Numbered from the stretch's first letter, positions 9,301 through 20,884 are shown. The stretch is 64,000 nucleotides of DNA from Globisporangium splendens (GCA_006386115.1 VFIW01000003.1:248001-312000), one strand, 5' to 3'. The notes: generated by a model from the sequence alone, not told the origin. Translations and numbers: made by a program.

Positions 9301-12111
9301 TTGCCACTGACCCCGCTAAACTCCAGCCACGAGATGTTTTTCACGAGGATATGCAGCAGCGTTTCTTTCGTTACCAAATGACTCAGGGTCATCTGGTTGT
9401 TGGAAATGTCCAGCAGAAGCGCAGCGAGCTCGATCTGGCCGGCTTTGATCGCCAAGATGCACACCGGGGCACCTGTCTCCTGGTCAACCCACTGCTTCTG
9501 CTCACGATTGTGTAAAGCAGCATCTGCACCTGCTACTTTCTCCGCGATCTTGATACTGAGCTCGTACATCCCGTAACGAATTGCAAGAGCTAATGCTGAT
9601 GCTCCATTCGAATCCACTAGCAGCACATTTGCATCCTTGGCAACGAGAGCTGCTGCTGCATGCTGTAATCCAGCTTTGATAGCGACATGTAGTGCGGAGT
9701 CAGCATCGCCAATGTTGCTCTGACTTTGAAGCTGTGGGTCGTGCACTAACGGCTCAAGAGGCACTGTTGCGAGAGACCATAGGCAATCCCCTGCACTTGC
9801 TGATGCACCAGCACTCAATAAGAGTTCAACCACTTCTTCTCGTCGGTACTTGATGGCTAACGTCAGCGGTGTATCATTGCCATGGCGTTCGCGGCTCTCG
9901 TACCCAAGCGTAGTGACAAGCTGGCTGCGCTCAGAGCTGACGGAATTGAAAGCGGACGAGCGATACGGGCGATACAGCTGTATGATGCGGGCGATCGTAT
10001 GCACTGGCGCGCCAACTTTGATTGCTAGATGCAACGACGTATTCCCGTGTCGGTCGCAAGACGTTGGGTCAGTAGCTTTGCAATCGACGAGTTTGTCCAC
10101 TAGACGCCACAATCGCGCCTTTAGTGCCAGGTGGAAAACGGTCTCTCCGTTCCCATCGCAGCAATGAACCAATTGCGAGTCCACGTACGACGATGAGGAT
10201 GCCAGTGATGGTACGACACTCGTCCTTGTCGTCGTTGCCTCACCACCCGTCGTAGCTGAAGCCGTTGTTGTGATAAAGTTCGCATTTCCGGTGCCGACAT
10301 CCACAAGCAGCATCGCCAGCTCTTCCGAATTTGCATGATTTTGAGATGTTTTAATGGCGATGTGAAGCGCGTTGTCGCCAGCAGCGTTCACATGATCAAC
10401 ATATTTGAGACACTTACTCTTCGATATCTTCGAAAACGTCGTCAGCAATTGCCGGGCGCCGTCTAGATCACCGTAGCAGCAGAAATACATCAGCAGATTC
10501 CACTGATATTCGTCATCGGAATTGACGCCTCCGAACGGGAACACCACTCCGTCGATACTTTCTCGAACCATCAGCAGTCGCCGTGCGAACATTTCATCGT
10601 CAGCTCCGTACGCACTTGAAAACAACACGTGGGTTGCAAAATTCCAGCGTAAGAGACTCCGAGGATCTGCACCGGAGCGCACCAGCAGCTGCACAGTCGC
10701 TTCAAAGGATGCAGGTTTCCATTCCGTACTTTGTAAGAACGCCAACTGCAGTGGCGACAGTGGGAACAGTGGCACATTCGGACTCGGCACAACACAGTAC
10801 ACGTCGAGGTTGGCACCAACTTGAATGAATTTCTGAAGCGATGGCACATCTTGACCTGTTGCGAGCCCGTAAAACATCGCAAACGTCGCGATTTGGATCA
10901 CAACCGTTTTCAAATGGTCGCTGCTGTCGCAACCTAGGATCAACGATTTCGTCGTGTTCCCTCCGTTTGCGGTCGCTTGCTTGAAATGAAGGCTGATCGC
11001 TTGTTTCTTGGACGGATCGCTCTCGTTCAGCTGCACGATCTGGAGTGAGAGTAGTGTCTGCAATGGATACCGTTTCGACTTCGCGGCGTTTGCGGACGCC
11101 GAGCTTAACAAGCTACCACTCGGTGAAGCAGGAACTCCACTCGTCGGTCCGGGTTGGTGGGCTGATATGTTCTTTTTGCATATTTCGAGTTCATTCCAGC
11201 GTAAAAACATGTACCGCGTCTGCCAACGGCCGAGCCAATTCCTCGACTTCTTCATCACTTCGGCATGGAAATCCTGCAGGAGTGGCGTGCTGTTGCTGCC
11301 GCTATAACTGACATCTTTTCGCGCCGCAGCAGCAGAACTCGAAGAAGACATCGTCGCTGCTGTCGTCAAGTGTCGTCCTGGAGCAGCAGCAACCGCCGGT
11401 CGCGACGGAATCGGAAGACTGGATCGCTTCGGCACTGTAGTCTGGAGTTTCGGGAGCTCGAGCTCGTCTTCATGACCCGCCTTCTGCTTGCAGTAGTTTG
11501 CGTCGAGGAATCGCTCAGGCTCGAGTGGGAATGGGTCTCGCACTAGCAGACGGTCGGTGGTATGTCGCTTGAGCGCCTCGTTCAAGATCTCAAAGGAGAT
11601 CGCGATGCTTTCCTCATCTTCACGCTTCACAGACTTTGACAAGTCCAAGTGCTGATGCGGTGCGTCCACACGATGCGGTAGCAGCAACGTCCATAGGGAA
11701 TCAAACGGTTCGGGGGTCTCGTACACGGCAAAGAACATCCCGAGAAAAGACTGCAGCGAGCGTTTCGACCACCGATCTCGCGATGACGGAGCGCTTGCAG
11801 CGTGTGGCGGGTTCGAGTCCGCGGCAGCCTGCGGGTGACGCATGTTGCGCACAAGCGTGTCGTACTTCGCGCGCAACACCTCGAGAAAGCTCGCATGAAA
11901 AGCGTCAGCGGGTGTCTCCACGAGCTGCTTCTCTGCACGCACACAATGCACATAATAATCACAACAACCCTCAATGAGTCTCACTATGGCAAAGACGAAA
12001 GAATGGCGAGCAAGGGGGGCGAAATGACGCACGTGCTTGCTGCAGACGCTGCGCGCAGGCGGCCAGTGCGCGCTCCAGATCGGCGTCGTCGCGCGAGACA
12101 CCGACCACCAT
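6366..12111 (-). CDS. Large PH-domain and ankyrin-repeat protein
   Basis: Exon 1 is 12111-12033 and exon 2 is 11932-6366. A 100-nt phase-1 intron joins CAQRLQQA to QKQLVETPADAF, giving about 1881 aa; the open frame upstream of the acceptor is intron. A helical N-terminal part is followed by a PH domain at roughly residues 250-390 (VMKKSRNWLGRWQTRYMFLR, later SLILGCDSSDHLKTVVIQIA). A long array of ankyrin-like repeats comes next (GDNALHIAIK, GNTSLHLAIKVG, NDTPLTLAIKYRREEVVELL, YTPLHVAAAGG, STPLHLSCRW, GVTPLHIGVLN, KTPLMLAIEYENATAF). The C-terminal third is low-complexity with a coiled coil (ENERLLEQYKALAAKKF, then EARMEIEREKQAIF). PH domains bind phosphoinositides and ankyrins bind proteins, so a membrane-associated scaffold is inferred. 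No catalytic motif is visible. Confidence 0.88.
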
Positions 12112-12600
12112 CGTCGCCTTCTTCTCCCAAGTGCTGCTGTCACCTCTTCACCCAACACAATCCGGTCTTCTATTTATTTGACATTGTACCAACAAATACC
12201 GATTAGTACCGGGTTCTTATTTTGGTGTTTTGATGCGATACCGGCAAATATCGGTAGATGACTTTTTTGCATGCGACAAGGTTCAAAATGAAGATGATGT
12301 AGTTCGTAACGTGATATCTGAAACACGGTTATTTCGAACAACCTCACTATGGGTACATTTGCAGCGTGTTCCTTCAAGCTGAGTGCAAAGGGTAAGATTA
12401 AGATAACGCAGCCCCCCTCCCTCTTTCTGACGTATATATATATATATATATGCATCAGATCACCCGTGAAGCACCGAACTGCTTTTCTCCTCACTCCGAC
12501 ATTTCTCAGAGGCACTACAATCTTATCTCGACTTTGCGGCGATAGCTCACCTGAGTCCATCTTGCGAGAAGGTCAAAGTGAAGTTTAACAAAACAAGGCA
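12112..12600. other. Intergenic with (TA)n microsatellite
   Basis: This is a divergent promoter region between the ankyrin gene and the next plus-strand gene. It holds a (TA)n run at 12433-12451. No gene is seen. Confidence 0.6.
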
Positions 12601-13791
12601 ATGGGGTGCTGCTCGTCGTTCCTGCGCTACAGCAATGTTTCCGCCAGTATCGCGTTTGCTGCGGTCATCCACGGCGTCTCTGGGATGTTCTACTATGGCA
12701 TGGACAGGCTGCATCGATACATTCAAGAGAACCATAATTTGGACGCTGCCATTCAGTCGGCGTTGGATATCGCTCCGACCGGCTACTTCCCTCAAGTCAT
12801 CGCGACGCCCGAAGAAACGCCGACACCAAATTTATACAGTGGGTTCACACAACAAGGGATCGCGTCATTGCGAGCAGTTCACGGTGGAACAAGACCGTCG
12901 GGAAAACCATTGGAGCTGACTTCCACCAATTTGAAGTCATCATCGAAATTCTGCTCCAAACTTTCCAAGCGTACAAGGTGAGCCAGCTTGTTGCGGTTGT
13001 CTGGATCAACCGACTGCTAATCTTCGTGGTCGTGGTGAATTGCTGGCTCTTCCCGTTCCTTGACGTCCTGCTTCGGAAAAGGACTGCTCCACGATTGGCA
13101 CTTGGGGGAAGGCGCGGCACTAACTGCTCACTGGCATCCCAGCTTGAAACGACTGCAAGCTTCTCTAGTGAATATGAGTGGCATTCCTGACGGACTCCAA
13201 TCTCCAGCGTTTCCGCCAGCCGTGAACACCATCCAGCTCTGCGGCACAAATCTGACATCACTTCCTCTCGATATCTTCCAGCACAAATGGAGCAGAGTCG
13301 TCTCGTTTGCGCTTGAGCGCAGTCCTGGGATCACCGAGTTCCCGCGCGCACTTATTCTCTCGACGACCGATAAGCGGAGCTTGTCAGTTGCGGGGAATTC
13401 GATTCAGTCATTACCAGAAGATACCTTTGTCGTGGGTAACTTCTACCAGCTCTTTCTCACTGGCAACCCATTGCAAACGCTCCCCGATATCATGGGCTCA
13501 GCCACCACCATGGCGATGCTCTATCTTGGGTCATCGAATATATCTGCACTTCCACCTTCCTGGACCGGTTCAAGCGGCACGGGCACTCAAAGCGCAAGAG
13601 GACTTCGCGTGGTTGCGGGGAATACTCCTTTATGCGAGCGATTACTTGATGAGCAAGCCCGTAACAAGACGTTGACCAAGACGTTGGAGATCGCGAAGAT
13701 TCCAGTAGATTGCACTGCCCTGATCAATAATGCGGGGTATTATTTTCCTTTGGAGCAGGAGAAGCAGTGGCGAGAGCGCAACCGATACTGA
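12601..13791 (+). pseudogene. Leucine-rich-repeat transmembrane protein gene, apparently frame-broken
   Basis: Three consecutive plus-strand frames each carry part of one protein. Frame one starts at ATG 12601 (MGCCSSFLRYSNVSASIAF, a membrane-like N-terminus, to about 12790). Frame two, about 12840-13100, includes FEVIIEILLQTFQAYKVSQL and WINRLLIFVVVVNCWLFPF, a clear transmembrane segment. Frame three, about 13120-13791, has leucine-rich repeats (VNTIQLCGTNLTSLPLDIF, SLSVAGNSIQSLPEDTF, LFLTGNPLQTLPDIMG, YLGSSNISALPPSW) and a Cys-containing cap. The first shift could be a 44-nt intron (after FPQ, weak donor). The second has no good splice sites and removes the region that normally separates the membrane segment from the LRRs. 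I favour a decayed copy with an internal deletion of an oomycete TM-LRR family. Confidence 0.55.
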
Positions 13792-14415
13792 ACCAGCATC
13801 ACTGGGCAGAATTAAGCGGAAGGGGCAAGGCACATCGCCACATGTCATTAGTCCCTGATGGCCATAAATCATCCGTCGAATCGTTTTCTATGACTATTGG
13901 ACTGGAACCGATTGACTGAAGAAGCTGCACAAACAACTAACTGCATGTCCGATCAAGCATCCATTCAGCACATCATTCCGTTGTCTTTGGCTCACTTGAC
14001 AACCACCTCCTGCTCTAGACAGCAGCAATCACGCAGTCTTGACGGATGGACTGCAGATGCACAACGCAAAGAGTGAAAGGAAGTCGCATATTTTACATGT
14101 ACTATGTATATGCACAATTCCCCTTTTTTGTCTGACTCCGGTCCGGGTCTAAAGACGGGTTTTCCATATCCGGACGGTATGAAACCTGACCCGAAACCAG
14201 TCAAATCGCGAACCGGTCCATAAGTGGTTAGGGTGTTACTTTGGGAACGGCCGGTCCGGTTCGCCTCGCCTTGGAACCGGCGCGGGTGATAAGCGAGGGG
14301 GGTGTCGCTCGATCCACTGGCCCGTGAGCGCCGCACCAGCCATTCCTCGTGCTGTGAGCGCTCCACATTTGCTCTCAAGTCATTTCGCCTTTAAGAAAAC
14401 TAAAGCAAACCAACC
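13792..14415. other. Intergenic; probable S3A promoter
   Basis: No gene is seen. The stretch 14120-14320 is rich in CCGG and GGTCC words (for example ccggtccgggtctaaa), a compositional island of unknown origin. A similar aaccggtcca word recurs near 63910. Confidence 0.45.
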
Positions 14416-15722
14416 ATGGCTGTCGGTGAGTCTAGGACGCCTCCATGAGATGCATCCTCCATCCACCCCATCGCAGCAGCAGACAGCGCGCATGCGTCTC
14501 GGTCAAATCGTTCCATCTGTTCATGTGTCGGTCGCATCGAGCGGAGCTTCCAGACGACATGCAGAAGAGACGACGACAAAGTGCAGCAATAACCAAAGAA
14601 CGCAGTTGACAATGACAAATTCAGCATTTCAATACGTGGCGAGCGCAGTCGCACAACATCAGCTAAGGCCGACAATTGCAAATTAAAAGCCAACCGACCA
14701 CAGACAGATGTATTGACGGACGCAGACACAAGCGCCTGCTGCTGCATGTGGATGGATGGAGTACCGAGTTTTGCCAACAGCGAGATATTAACTTTTCTTC
14801 TTCTCAACAGGCAAAAACAAAAGATTGACTAAGGGCAAGAAGGGTGGCAAGAAGAAAGCGTAAGTCATTTTACCATTGTTGTAGACACCAGCATCCAAGT
14901 GTCTTGGTATCTCAGTCAAAGCGCTCAGCTGGTGCAAATTCTCTACTGCTCCTGATTGCATTCTAATGGTTACATGTTGTGTTTTCTCATTGCAGCGTCG
15001 ACCCTTTCACCCGCAAGGACTGGTACGACATTAAGGCACCAGCCATCTTCTCGGAGCGCAACGTCGGCAAGACCTTGGTGAACCGTACCGCCGGTACCAA
15101 GATCGCTTCGGAAGGTCTCCGTGGCCGTGTGTTCGAAGTCTCGCTCGGTGACTTGAACAAGGATGAAGACCAATCCTTCCGCAAGATCAAGCTCTGCGCT
15201 GAAGAAATCCAGGGAACCCAGGTCGTGACTGGTTTCCACGGCATGGACCTCACCCGCGACAAGCAGTGCTCGCTCATCCGCAAGTGGCAGTCGTTGATCG
15301 AAGCCTTTGTGGACGTCAAGACCACGGACGGTTACCTCGTGCGCTTGTTCTGCATTGCCTTCACCAAGAAGCGCCCAAACCAGATCAAGAAGACCACCTA
15401 CGCCAAGTCGGCGCAGATCCGTGCCATCCGTAAGAAGATGACCCAGATCATGACCGAGGAAGCCTCGAAGGTCGACATCAAGGACTTGTTCCTTAAGTTC
15501 GTGCCAGAAATCATCGGCAAGGAAATCGAGAAGGCCACCCAAGGTATCTACCCACTCCAGAACGTGTTCATCCGCAAGTGCAAGGTCCTGAAGAAGCCAA
15601 AGTTCGACTTGGTCCGTTTGATGGAGCTCCACGAAGGTGGTGCTGAGGAGAAGGGTGCGAAGGTTGCCCGCCAGGAGGACCAACTCGTTGAGTCCCTGGC
15701 TGGCACTGGTGGCCGTCTGTAA
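14416..15722 (+). CDS. RPS3A: Small-subunit ribosomal protein S3A (eS1)
   Basis: Exons are 14416-14425, 14811-14859 and 14996-15722, giving 261 aa. The protein begins [20 protein letters not shown], continues [18 protein letters not shown] and ends LAGTGGRL. The KKKxVDPFxxKDWYDxKAPxxF block and the [11 protein letters not shown] segment are diagnostic of eS1. This protein sits on the 40S platform near the mRNA exit and contacts initiation factors. The first coding exon is only 10 nt and is followed by a 385-nt intron, long for this genome. Such a long first intron often carries regulatory elements in highly expressed ribosomal genes. Codon use in exon 3 is strongly C-ending (aag, atc, gtc), as expected for high expression. 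Confidence 0.97.
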
Positions 15723-16248
15723 GCTGCTTGCAGTTTTTGACACAGAGGGACGGAGGTGAATTGCTCGGAGAGAGTGATGTGAAGGCGGAGCAAGAGGGGC
15801 GTGCTCGCGTGACGACTGCAGTCGGATCTCCGCGCCGCTGCGGCGTCCATCGATGCGCGTGTAGTGCCATTTCTTCTTGGACCGAGTAGGACTTCATGTT
15901 GTTTTGTCGCGGGGACCGAGCACTTTGTTTCTAAAACTATTGAGAATAAAGGCGAAATTCAATCATATTGCCCTTGTGCTTTGCATGATCTCTAAAACCG
16001 TGCTGCGTCGCCGCGTGCGCAGACACAGACCCACAAGCACAACGCCAAAGCGCAATTTATGCATGAGTGTTGTTGTTCGGACACCATTTGTGCGCATTTG
16101 TCTGAGCCAATGGAGTTCTGATCGTATACCATCCGAATTGAAGCTAACATTTTGTATATCTCCTTGACAATTGTGTATACTATACTTTGCTTTTGGCTGT
16201 CTGCATATTTGGTGCGAAATTGCTTTTTGGTCAGGACTGACGACCGAG
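15723..16248. other. Intergenic, nothing recognised
   Basis: This is the 3' flank of S3A and the promoter of the FHA gene. An aataaa-like signal lies near 15945 (gagaataaagg), about 220 nt after the S3A stop. Confidence 0.5.
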
Positions 16249-17139
16249 ATGGCGGCGCTGGAGGAGAAGAAGAAAGCGCTCGAGAAGAAGTTCGTGGAGA
16301 GCCGCCCGCCGCTCGCGTACGCCAAGATTAGCGGTCGCGTGCACGACGACGCGCCCTTCGAGATGCTCATCACGCACCTGCCCACGGAGCTGGGTCGCGG
16401 ACCCCTGTCCAGTGCGTGTGTGTGGCAGCTGCCTGATCATTTGGCGTGTTCTAATATGCATATGTACACTTGTTGATTATGTAGCGAGTCCTGGACCCAA
16501 GATCTCGCTTGGGGAGCAGAAGGCGCTCTCGCGCCAGCACGCGCGCATCCAGTGGAATCAGGAGAAGAGCGGCTTTGAGCTCGAAGTGCTGGGCAAAAAC
16601 GGCATGTTCGCGTCTGGCAAGTACATTGGCAAGGACAAGAAAGTGGACCTGGTCTCGAAAATGCCGCTCAAGATCGGACCTGCGCGCATCTACTTTCTAG
16701 CGGCGGTCCGATCGGTGTGCAGCACGATGAGCGGTTTTAAACTCGTGCAACGAGTGAGTTGTTTGTTGCCTGTAAATGCTGTCCAGTTGGCTGTTTGAGC
16801 TTACCACACAACGTGCTTTTTGATTCGTAGGCATTTGAAAAGGCCAAGAGCTTAGGAAAAGGACAGGATGGGATGACGGCAGAGGAAGTGGTTCAGCAGC
16901 TCATGGACTGCTTTCCGAGAAGCGAAGACGAGCTGGGTGGTAAAGCCAATCTACGAGAGTTCGTGACAAATTATCTGGAGCTCGACACGCAGAGTTTCCA
17001 GAAGACGAGCGGGTCGTCGCCTCCACGGTATAAGATGCTACCGGCGGCGGCCAGTACGACCGCTACCCCAGCTTCCTCTTCGACGACAGCAACAGGTGAG
17101 GCGGCAAAGAAGAAACAAAAGGTAGACGACAGCAAATAA
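16249..17139 (+). CDS. FHA-domain nuclear-type protein
   Basis: Exons 16249-16411, 16485-16753 and 16831-17139 give 246 aa. After a charged helical start (MAALEEKKKALEKKF) comes an FHA domain split by intron 1. It has ELGRGPLS at the first conserved strand, then ALSRQHARIQWN (the SRxHA core that with the preceding Arg binds phosphothreonine) and VLGKNGMFASGKYI (the KNG motif). A small acidic helical segment follows (EEVVQQLMDCFPRSEDEL), then a Thr/Ala-rich stretch and a basic tail KKKQKVDD that could be a nuclear signal. FHA domains read phosphothreonine in checkpoint or transcription complexes. The partner here is unknown. FHL1/FOXK-type transcription regulators are the nearest analogy, but no forkhead domain is present. 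Confidence 0.85.
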
Positions 17140-17284
17140 ACTTAACAAACGAAGCGGACACGGACTACAGAAGGAGTCTATAGTCTCACACGACATTTTA
17201 AGCAGATCTCTGGCAATTGTTCTTTCCAGACAGTGTCTTGTTTATCGTGCGTTGCCCTCTAGGTTAGTGTATTATCTACTGACT

Positions 17285-18274
17285 CTAGTTACTGATCGCC
17301 TGGTTGAATCGTTGACGCTCCCAAGCGGCTCGCTCTGCGCAGTACGCGTCAACGTTATAGGCTTCTGTCTCCAGGTTCTCATGGTGGCGGGGAGCGTAGG
17401 GGATTGGACCATACTCTGGCGTAAACGTTGAGAATGGCCGAATGTCGCCATTTTTGCCCCCAAGCTCTAGAGCATCTTGGTACCGCTCGTGCTGGTATTT
17501 CCAAATAGAGCTCCACAAGCGCTCGAACCGCTTGATCTCGGGCTCGGAGAAAGCCTCGCTCGGATGTGTGAGCTGCGCAGTCTGGACAGAGCCAATGCGA
17601 CCGTGAACATGGTGCACATGCGGCAATACACGCTCGATCCACTCGTTGTCCTTGGGGGTATCCAACAGGCGCTCACTGACAACACACCAGTGACTGAAGT
17701 CCAGCGTGAGTTTGAGGCTCGGGAACGCTTCGAGCAGCTCCAACGTCGGCCAGGGCGAGTAGAAAATACGTCCACGATGGGTCTCGTGCGATAAGCGGGC
17801 GCACCCAAACTGCTTCTCGATCTCCATTGCGTGCGCAATGAACTCCATTTGATCCAGCTTCCCCCATCGATCGGCTCCCGAGTGGGCGTTGATCCACACA
17901 GGATGGGAGTTCTTCGATGGATCAGGGAACGCGGTGTAGATCTGCTCCAACTGCTGACGGTAGCGCTTCAAGTGACTTTGCACGCTGTCGAACTGCTGGC
18001 TCAAATTTGCATCTTCGTAGTCGACCCACCCAGAGTACACGCCGATGATGAGCTTGAGCTCGTTGTCGTCCAGCAACTGCCGCACCTGTTGGAGACCGCC
18101 GATAGCGTCCAAATCGCTCAGACTGGCTTCGATGCCGTCGTAGCCTTGGCTGCGGATGTGCTTCAGGAGCTTCTCCGCGTACACGTGCGGCTTCTCGCCG
18201 GCACCAACGCGCAGTTTGGCGGCCGATGGCGTGCCCCACAGCGAGCGGAAGCACTGCAGGTGGAATGTCCCCAT
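17285..18274 (-). CDS. Xylose-isomerase-like TIM-barrel protein (sugar isomerase/epimerase type)
   Basis: This is a single-exon gene of about 329 aa from ATG 18274; an upstream in-frame ATG at 18313 would add 13 residues. The start at MGTFHLQCFRSLWG fits because an aromatic beta strand opens the barrel. Features of the xylose-isomerase-like/AP-endonuclease-2 fold are GYDGIEASLSDLDAIGG, ELKLIIGVYSGWVDYED, HPVWINAHSGADRW, CARLSHETHRGRIFYSPW and LKLTLDFSHWCVVSERLLD, with a His/Glu/Asp set suitable for a divalent metal. The family contains isomerases and epimerases of sugars and related acids; the substrate cannot be told. It is followed closely (about 275 bp) by the BART-domain gene on the same strand. 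No targeting signal is obvious. Confidence 0.85.
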   Translation of the reverse strand: MGTFHLQCFRSLWGTPSAAKLRVGAGEKPHVYAEKLLKHIRSQGYDGIEASLSDLDAIGGLQQVRQLLDDNELKLIIGVYSGWVDYEDANLSQQFDSVQSHLKRYRQQLEQIYTAFPDPSKNSHPVWINAHSGADRWGKLDQMEFIAHAMEIEKQFGCARLSHETHRGRIFYSPWPTLELLEAFPSLKLTLDFSHWCVVSERLLDTPKDNEWIERVLPHVHHVHGRIGSVQTAQLTHPSEAFSEPEIKRFERLWSSIWKYQHERYQDALELGGKNGDIRPFSTFTPEYGPIPYAPRHHENLETEAYNVDAYCAERAAWERQRFNQAISN

Positions 18275-18548
18275 GACGCCAGATCTTGGGAATAACGCGA
18301 TGCAATTGCGCAACTGGTGCCAATCTTCAAGTTTACCATCCGCACACTCTATCTTTGATTTATTAAATTAACAGGCCCAATATTTTGAAAGTATTTCTAA
18401 AATAGGCATACTGACAAACACACACTTGCTGACCACTGCAGTGATCAACAACCGATGGACACATCTGCGCTTCCATACTCGCAGTTTCGAACGTATGATG
18501 ATGCAGTGATGTGTTGCGTTTATTTGCATGCGAGTGAGCGCTATGCGT

Positions 18549-19279
18549 CTACTTCGATTCCTTCGCACTTGCCTCCTCTTCGCCTTCGTCACCTACACGT
18601 TTCTTCTCGTCCTTCCCGCTATCCGCCTTAGCATCCTTAGTGTCACTTTCACGGCGTAATGTCTCTTTGCTTTCGCTGCTCTCGCCTGTCAAGTCGTCCG
18701 AGTCTCGGATGCGCTTAGTTGAAGCCATTCGCTTTGTCCCTCCACCTCCCTCTGCCATGCTCGAGTCGTTGTCCAGATCTCGATCGATTTCGTCGTCTTC
18801 GTTCGCTTTCGTGTCCGCGGCGACTTGATCCAGTGCTGCGCGCGACCGCATGGCCTTCATGAGGTTGTAGAATGCATCGTCATCCATCGATGCGATCACG
18901 ATCTCCAAGTACTGCTCGGCCATGCGATCCTCTTTGATGGCTCTCTGGCATCGCACGCCAAACTCTTTCTCCGTGATATTCTCTGCTTGCAGGAAGGCTG
19001 CATGCATCACACAGAAGGCAGGAAGAGCTTGGCACGTGAGCATAATAGCCGCAATGCTCACTAGAAGCGCCAAGGATGAAATGGACATCAACCTTCCATG
19101 TGCTTGTCAAACATCTCTTGGAAGCTTTGGTAGATGGTGTAATAGTCCAGCTGGTGCTCCTGTTCGTCCGTAAACTTGAGCGCATTTTCGAGGAAAAACT
19201 TCTCAAACTCGCGCTGGAAACTCGCGGATGCGATGAGCGTCGCGAGCGATTTGATCATCCGGTCTTCGATGCCCTCCAT
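18549..19279 (-). CDS. BART-domain protein (ARL2BP / CFAP36-like)
   Basis: Exons 19279-19093 and 18997-18549 give 211 aa. The 95-nt intron joins FDKHME to AFLQAENITEKEFG. Residues about 8-110 match the BART fold: an all-helical domain with FQREFEKFFLENALKF, the E-H-x-L-x-Y-Y-x-I-Y-x-x-F block, then ENITEKEFGVRCQRAI and LEIVIASMDDDAFYNLMKAM. BART domains bind GTP-loaded ARL2/ARL3. CFAP36 and ARL2BP act at cilia and flagella, which fits an organism with motile zoospores. The C-terminal half is highly charged, Ser/Glu/Lys-rich and probably disordered. The start codon lies about 385 bp from the divergent gene at 19665, so the two probably share a promoter region. Confidence 0.8.
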
Positions 19280-19664
19280 CGGTTGATCATATGCTTACGT
19301 GCGACAGCAAACCTCAAGGCAAAAGAAGGAAGAAGTGTCCGCGCAACGGCAGGCGCCGACAACTGATGCTTTGCGCTGCTGCTGTCAATAACGCAGACCG
19401 CCGTTTTGCTTTGGCGCTTGTGCTGATCGTCCTGACTGCTGTGACTTTTCAGTTCTCACAGTGGAGCCACGAACGAACTTAAGATTGCATTCAACGTCCG
19501 TTGGACGGGCCACTATTGCGATGCAGATTTTGCCTTCAATTCAGTTTTGAATTGTATTCAAACGACCTCAATTCGTTTGGGTTTGAATCGTGGTGCTCTG
19601 GTTGGTGGCGAAATTGGTCGATCTGTCGAGTCGACCAATCAAGCGTGAAGCAATTGCAGCGAAC

Positions 19665-20131
19665 ATGGCGGCTCGCGTTACGAAGCAGTTCCTCCAGAAC
19701 GTTCACCAGGATGCGCCGACGGCAGTGACCGCATTGAACGCGTCCGCGGAGAAGACCGGGCTGCTCGCCAGTTTGAGCAAAAACGCAGCACTCGCAGCAC
19801 AGGCAACGAAGAAGAAGGCAAAGCAGCCGACGTACGAGTCCAAAAAGGTGCGCGCCAAGAAGAGCACTGCAGCCGCGCTCGCGACCGAGAAGAAGCGAAA
19901 AGCCAAGGAGCGATTCCTGGACGCTGCCAAGAGTGAACAAGAGCACGCCGATAGAACCAGAGAAAATGTGCGCAAGCTGAAAGTGCAGCCGACCGAGAAG
20001 TCGAAGCGTCTGATGGCCAAGGTAGGATGGATACTGTACATGACCTGTGATCGTTTGCCACTGGTTTGCTGACACATGTGTTCGTGTTATTGGCGCAGGC
20101 GCTCGCGATGCGGAAGAAATCTCTCTACTGA
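19665..20131 (+). CDS. Small Lys/Ala-rich basic protein, unknown
   Basis: Exon 1 is 19665-20021 and exon 2 is 20099-20131, giving 129 aa. It starts MAARVTKQFLQNVHQDAPTA and ends LMAK-ALAMRKKSLY across the intron. The protein is almost entirely predicted helix, very basic (KKKAKQ, SKKVRAKKS, EKKRKAKERFL) and without a membrane segment or signal peptide. The composition would suit an RNA-binding, nucleolar or ribosome-associated factor, but no family is recognised. I chose the ATG at 19665 because the upstream in-frame codons have no coding character. Clean splice sites (gtagga, ggcgcag) and an immediate stop in exon 2 support a real gene. Confidence 0.65.
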
Positions 20132-20399
20132 ATTAACTAGCGATGTGGGACCAAGAGCCACTTTTCGACATGCGGAGAGCGGCTTCTTGTCGAAAGTTAT
20201 TAGGGGAGCCATAGAGTGTAATATATCTAAGAACACGAAAACAACCTTTCTCGTACACGCTCAATGCAAGAAGCACGCTTGAAGAGCACGCAACATTGTA
20301 TTAATCGAGCATCTACCGCTTTGTCACTTGACACCCTGACGCATGCAAAAGAGTGCGTGCGATCTCATTTTTTAACCTTGTTTCTGCGTCACTCTCCAC

Positions 20400-20671
20400 T
20401 TAATCCTTCTTGACTGGCGTCGCCTTCATGGCGCCGCTTTGGTGCACGTTCACTTTGGCAATTTGGTCCAAGTCATCGAAATCGTCCTGTCATAAGCACA
20501 AACCAAATCCAAACCTTCAGAAACAGGAGATCGATTGCCACCCGCAGTGAAGGTTGCATGTGAAGAACGCACCTTGCTCATCTGGTGCATCGTGTACGCA
20601 AACACCGAGCCGGCGAACACCGCGAGGCTGCCGCCGAAGAGCAAGTTCTTTGCGCGCAACGAGAGAGCCAT
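20400..20671 (-). CDS. COA3: Cytochrome c oxidase assembly factor 3 homologue
   Basis: Two small exons, 20671-20573 and 20486-20400, encode only 61 aa. Exon 1 gives MALSLRAKNLLFGGSLAVFA, a charged start followed by one transmembrane helix ending near YTMHQMSK. Exon 2 starts DDFDDLDQIAKVNV and ends ATPVKKD. A K-N-L-L-x-G-G membrane segment, a short linker and DDF match the COA3/CCDC56 family of mitochondrial inner-membrane proteins. These stabilise newly made COX1 and couple its translation to assembly. At 61 residues it is close to the minimum size for the family (fungal and animal members are somewhat longer). The 86-nt intron lies between the membrane helix and the acidic motif. Confidence 0.8.
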
Positions 20672-20884
20672 CCTGCGTCTTCCTTCGTCCTTGTCTTGTG
20701 GTGATCTCGACGTTTCTTTGAGCTTTTGGGTCAAAGTGGCCCAAACAACACTGTAGGCTTCTCGTAAAGTACGTTCTGTTGATTTCGTTGAAATGAGCCC
20801 GTTAAGTCAACACGTTGCATTTTGATAAACCCTGGCAGGCGGCATTTTCCTATCAACAGTGATAAAAGTGTAAAACATGGTTCG

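Noticed and set aside
14400..14807. Minus-strand frame of 135 codons opposite the start of RPS3A
   Set aside because: It lies antisense to the first exon and long first intron of RPS3A and has no recognisable domain.
14970..15743. Long minus-strand frame opposite RPS3A exon 3
   Set aside because: It mirrors the highly biased codons of RPS3A; such antisense frames are expected when third positions are G/C-rich.
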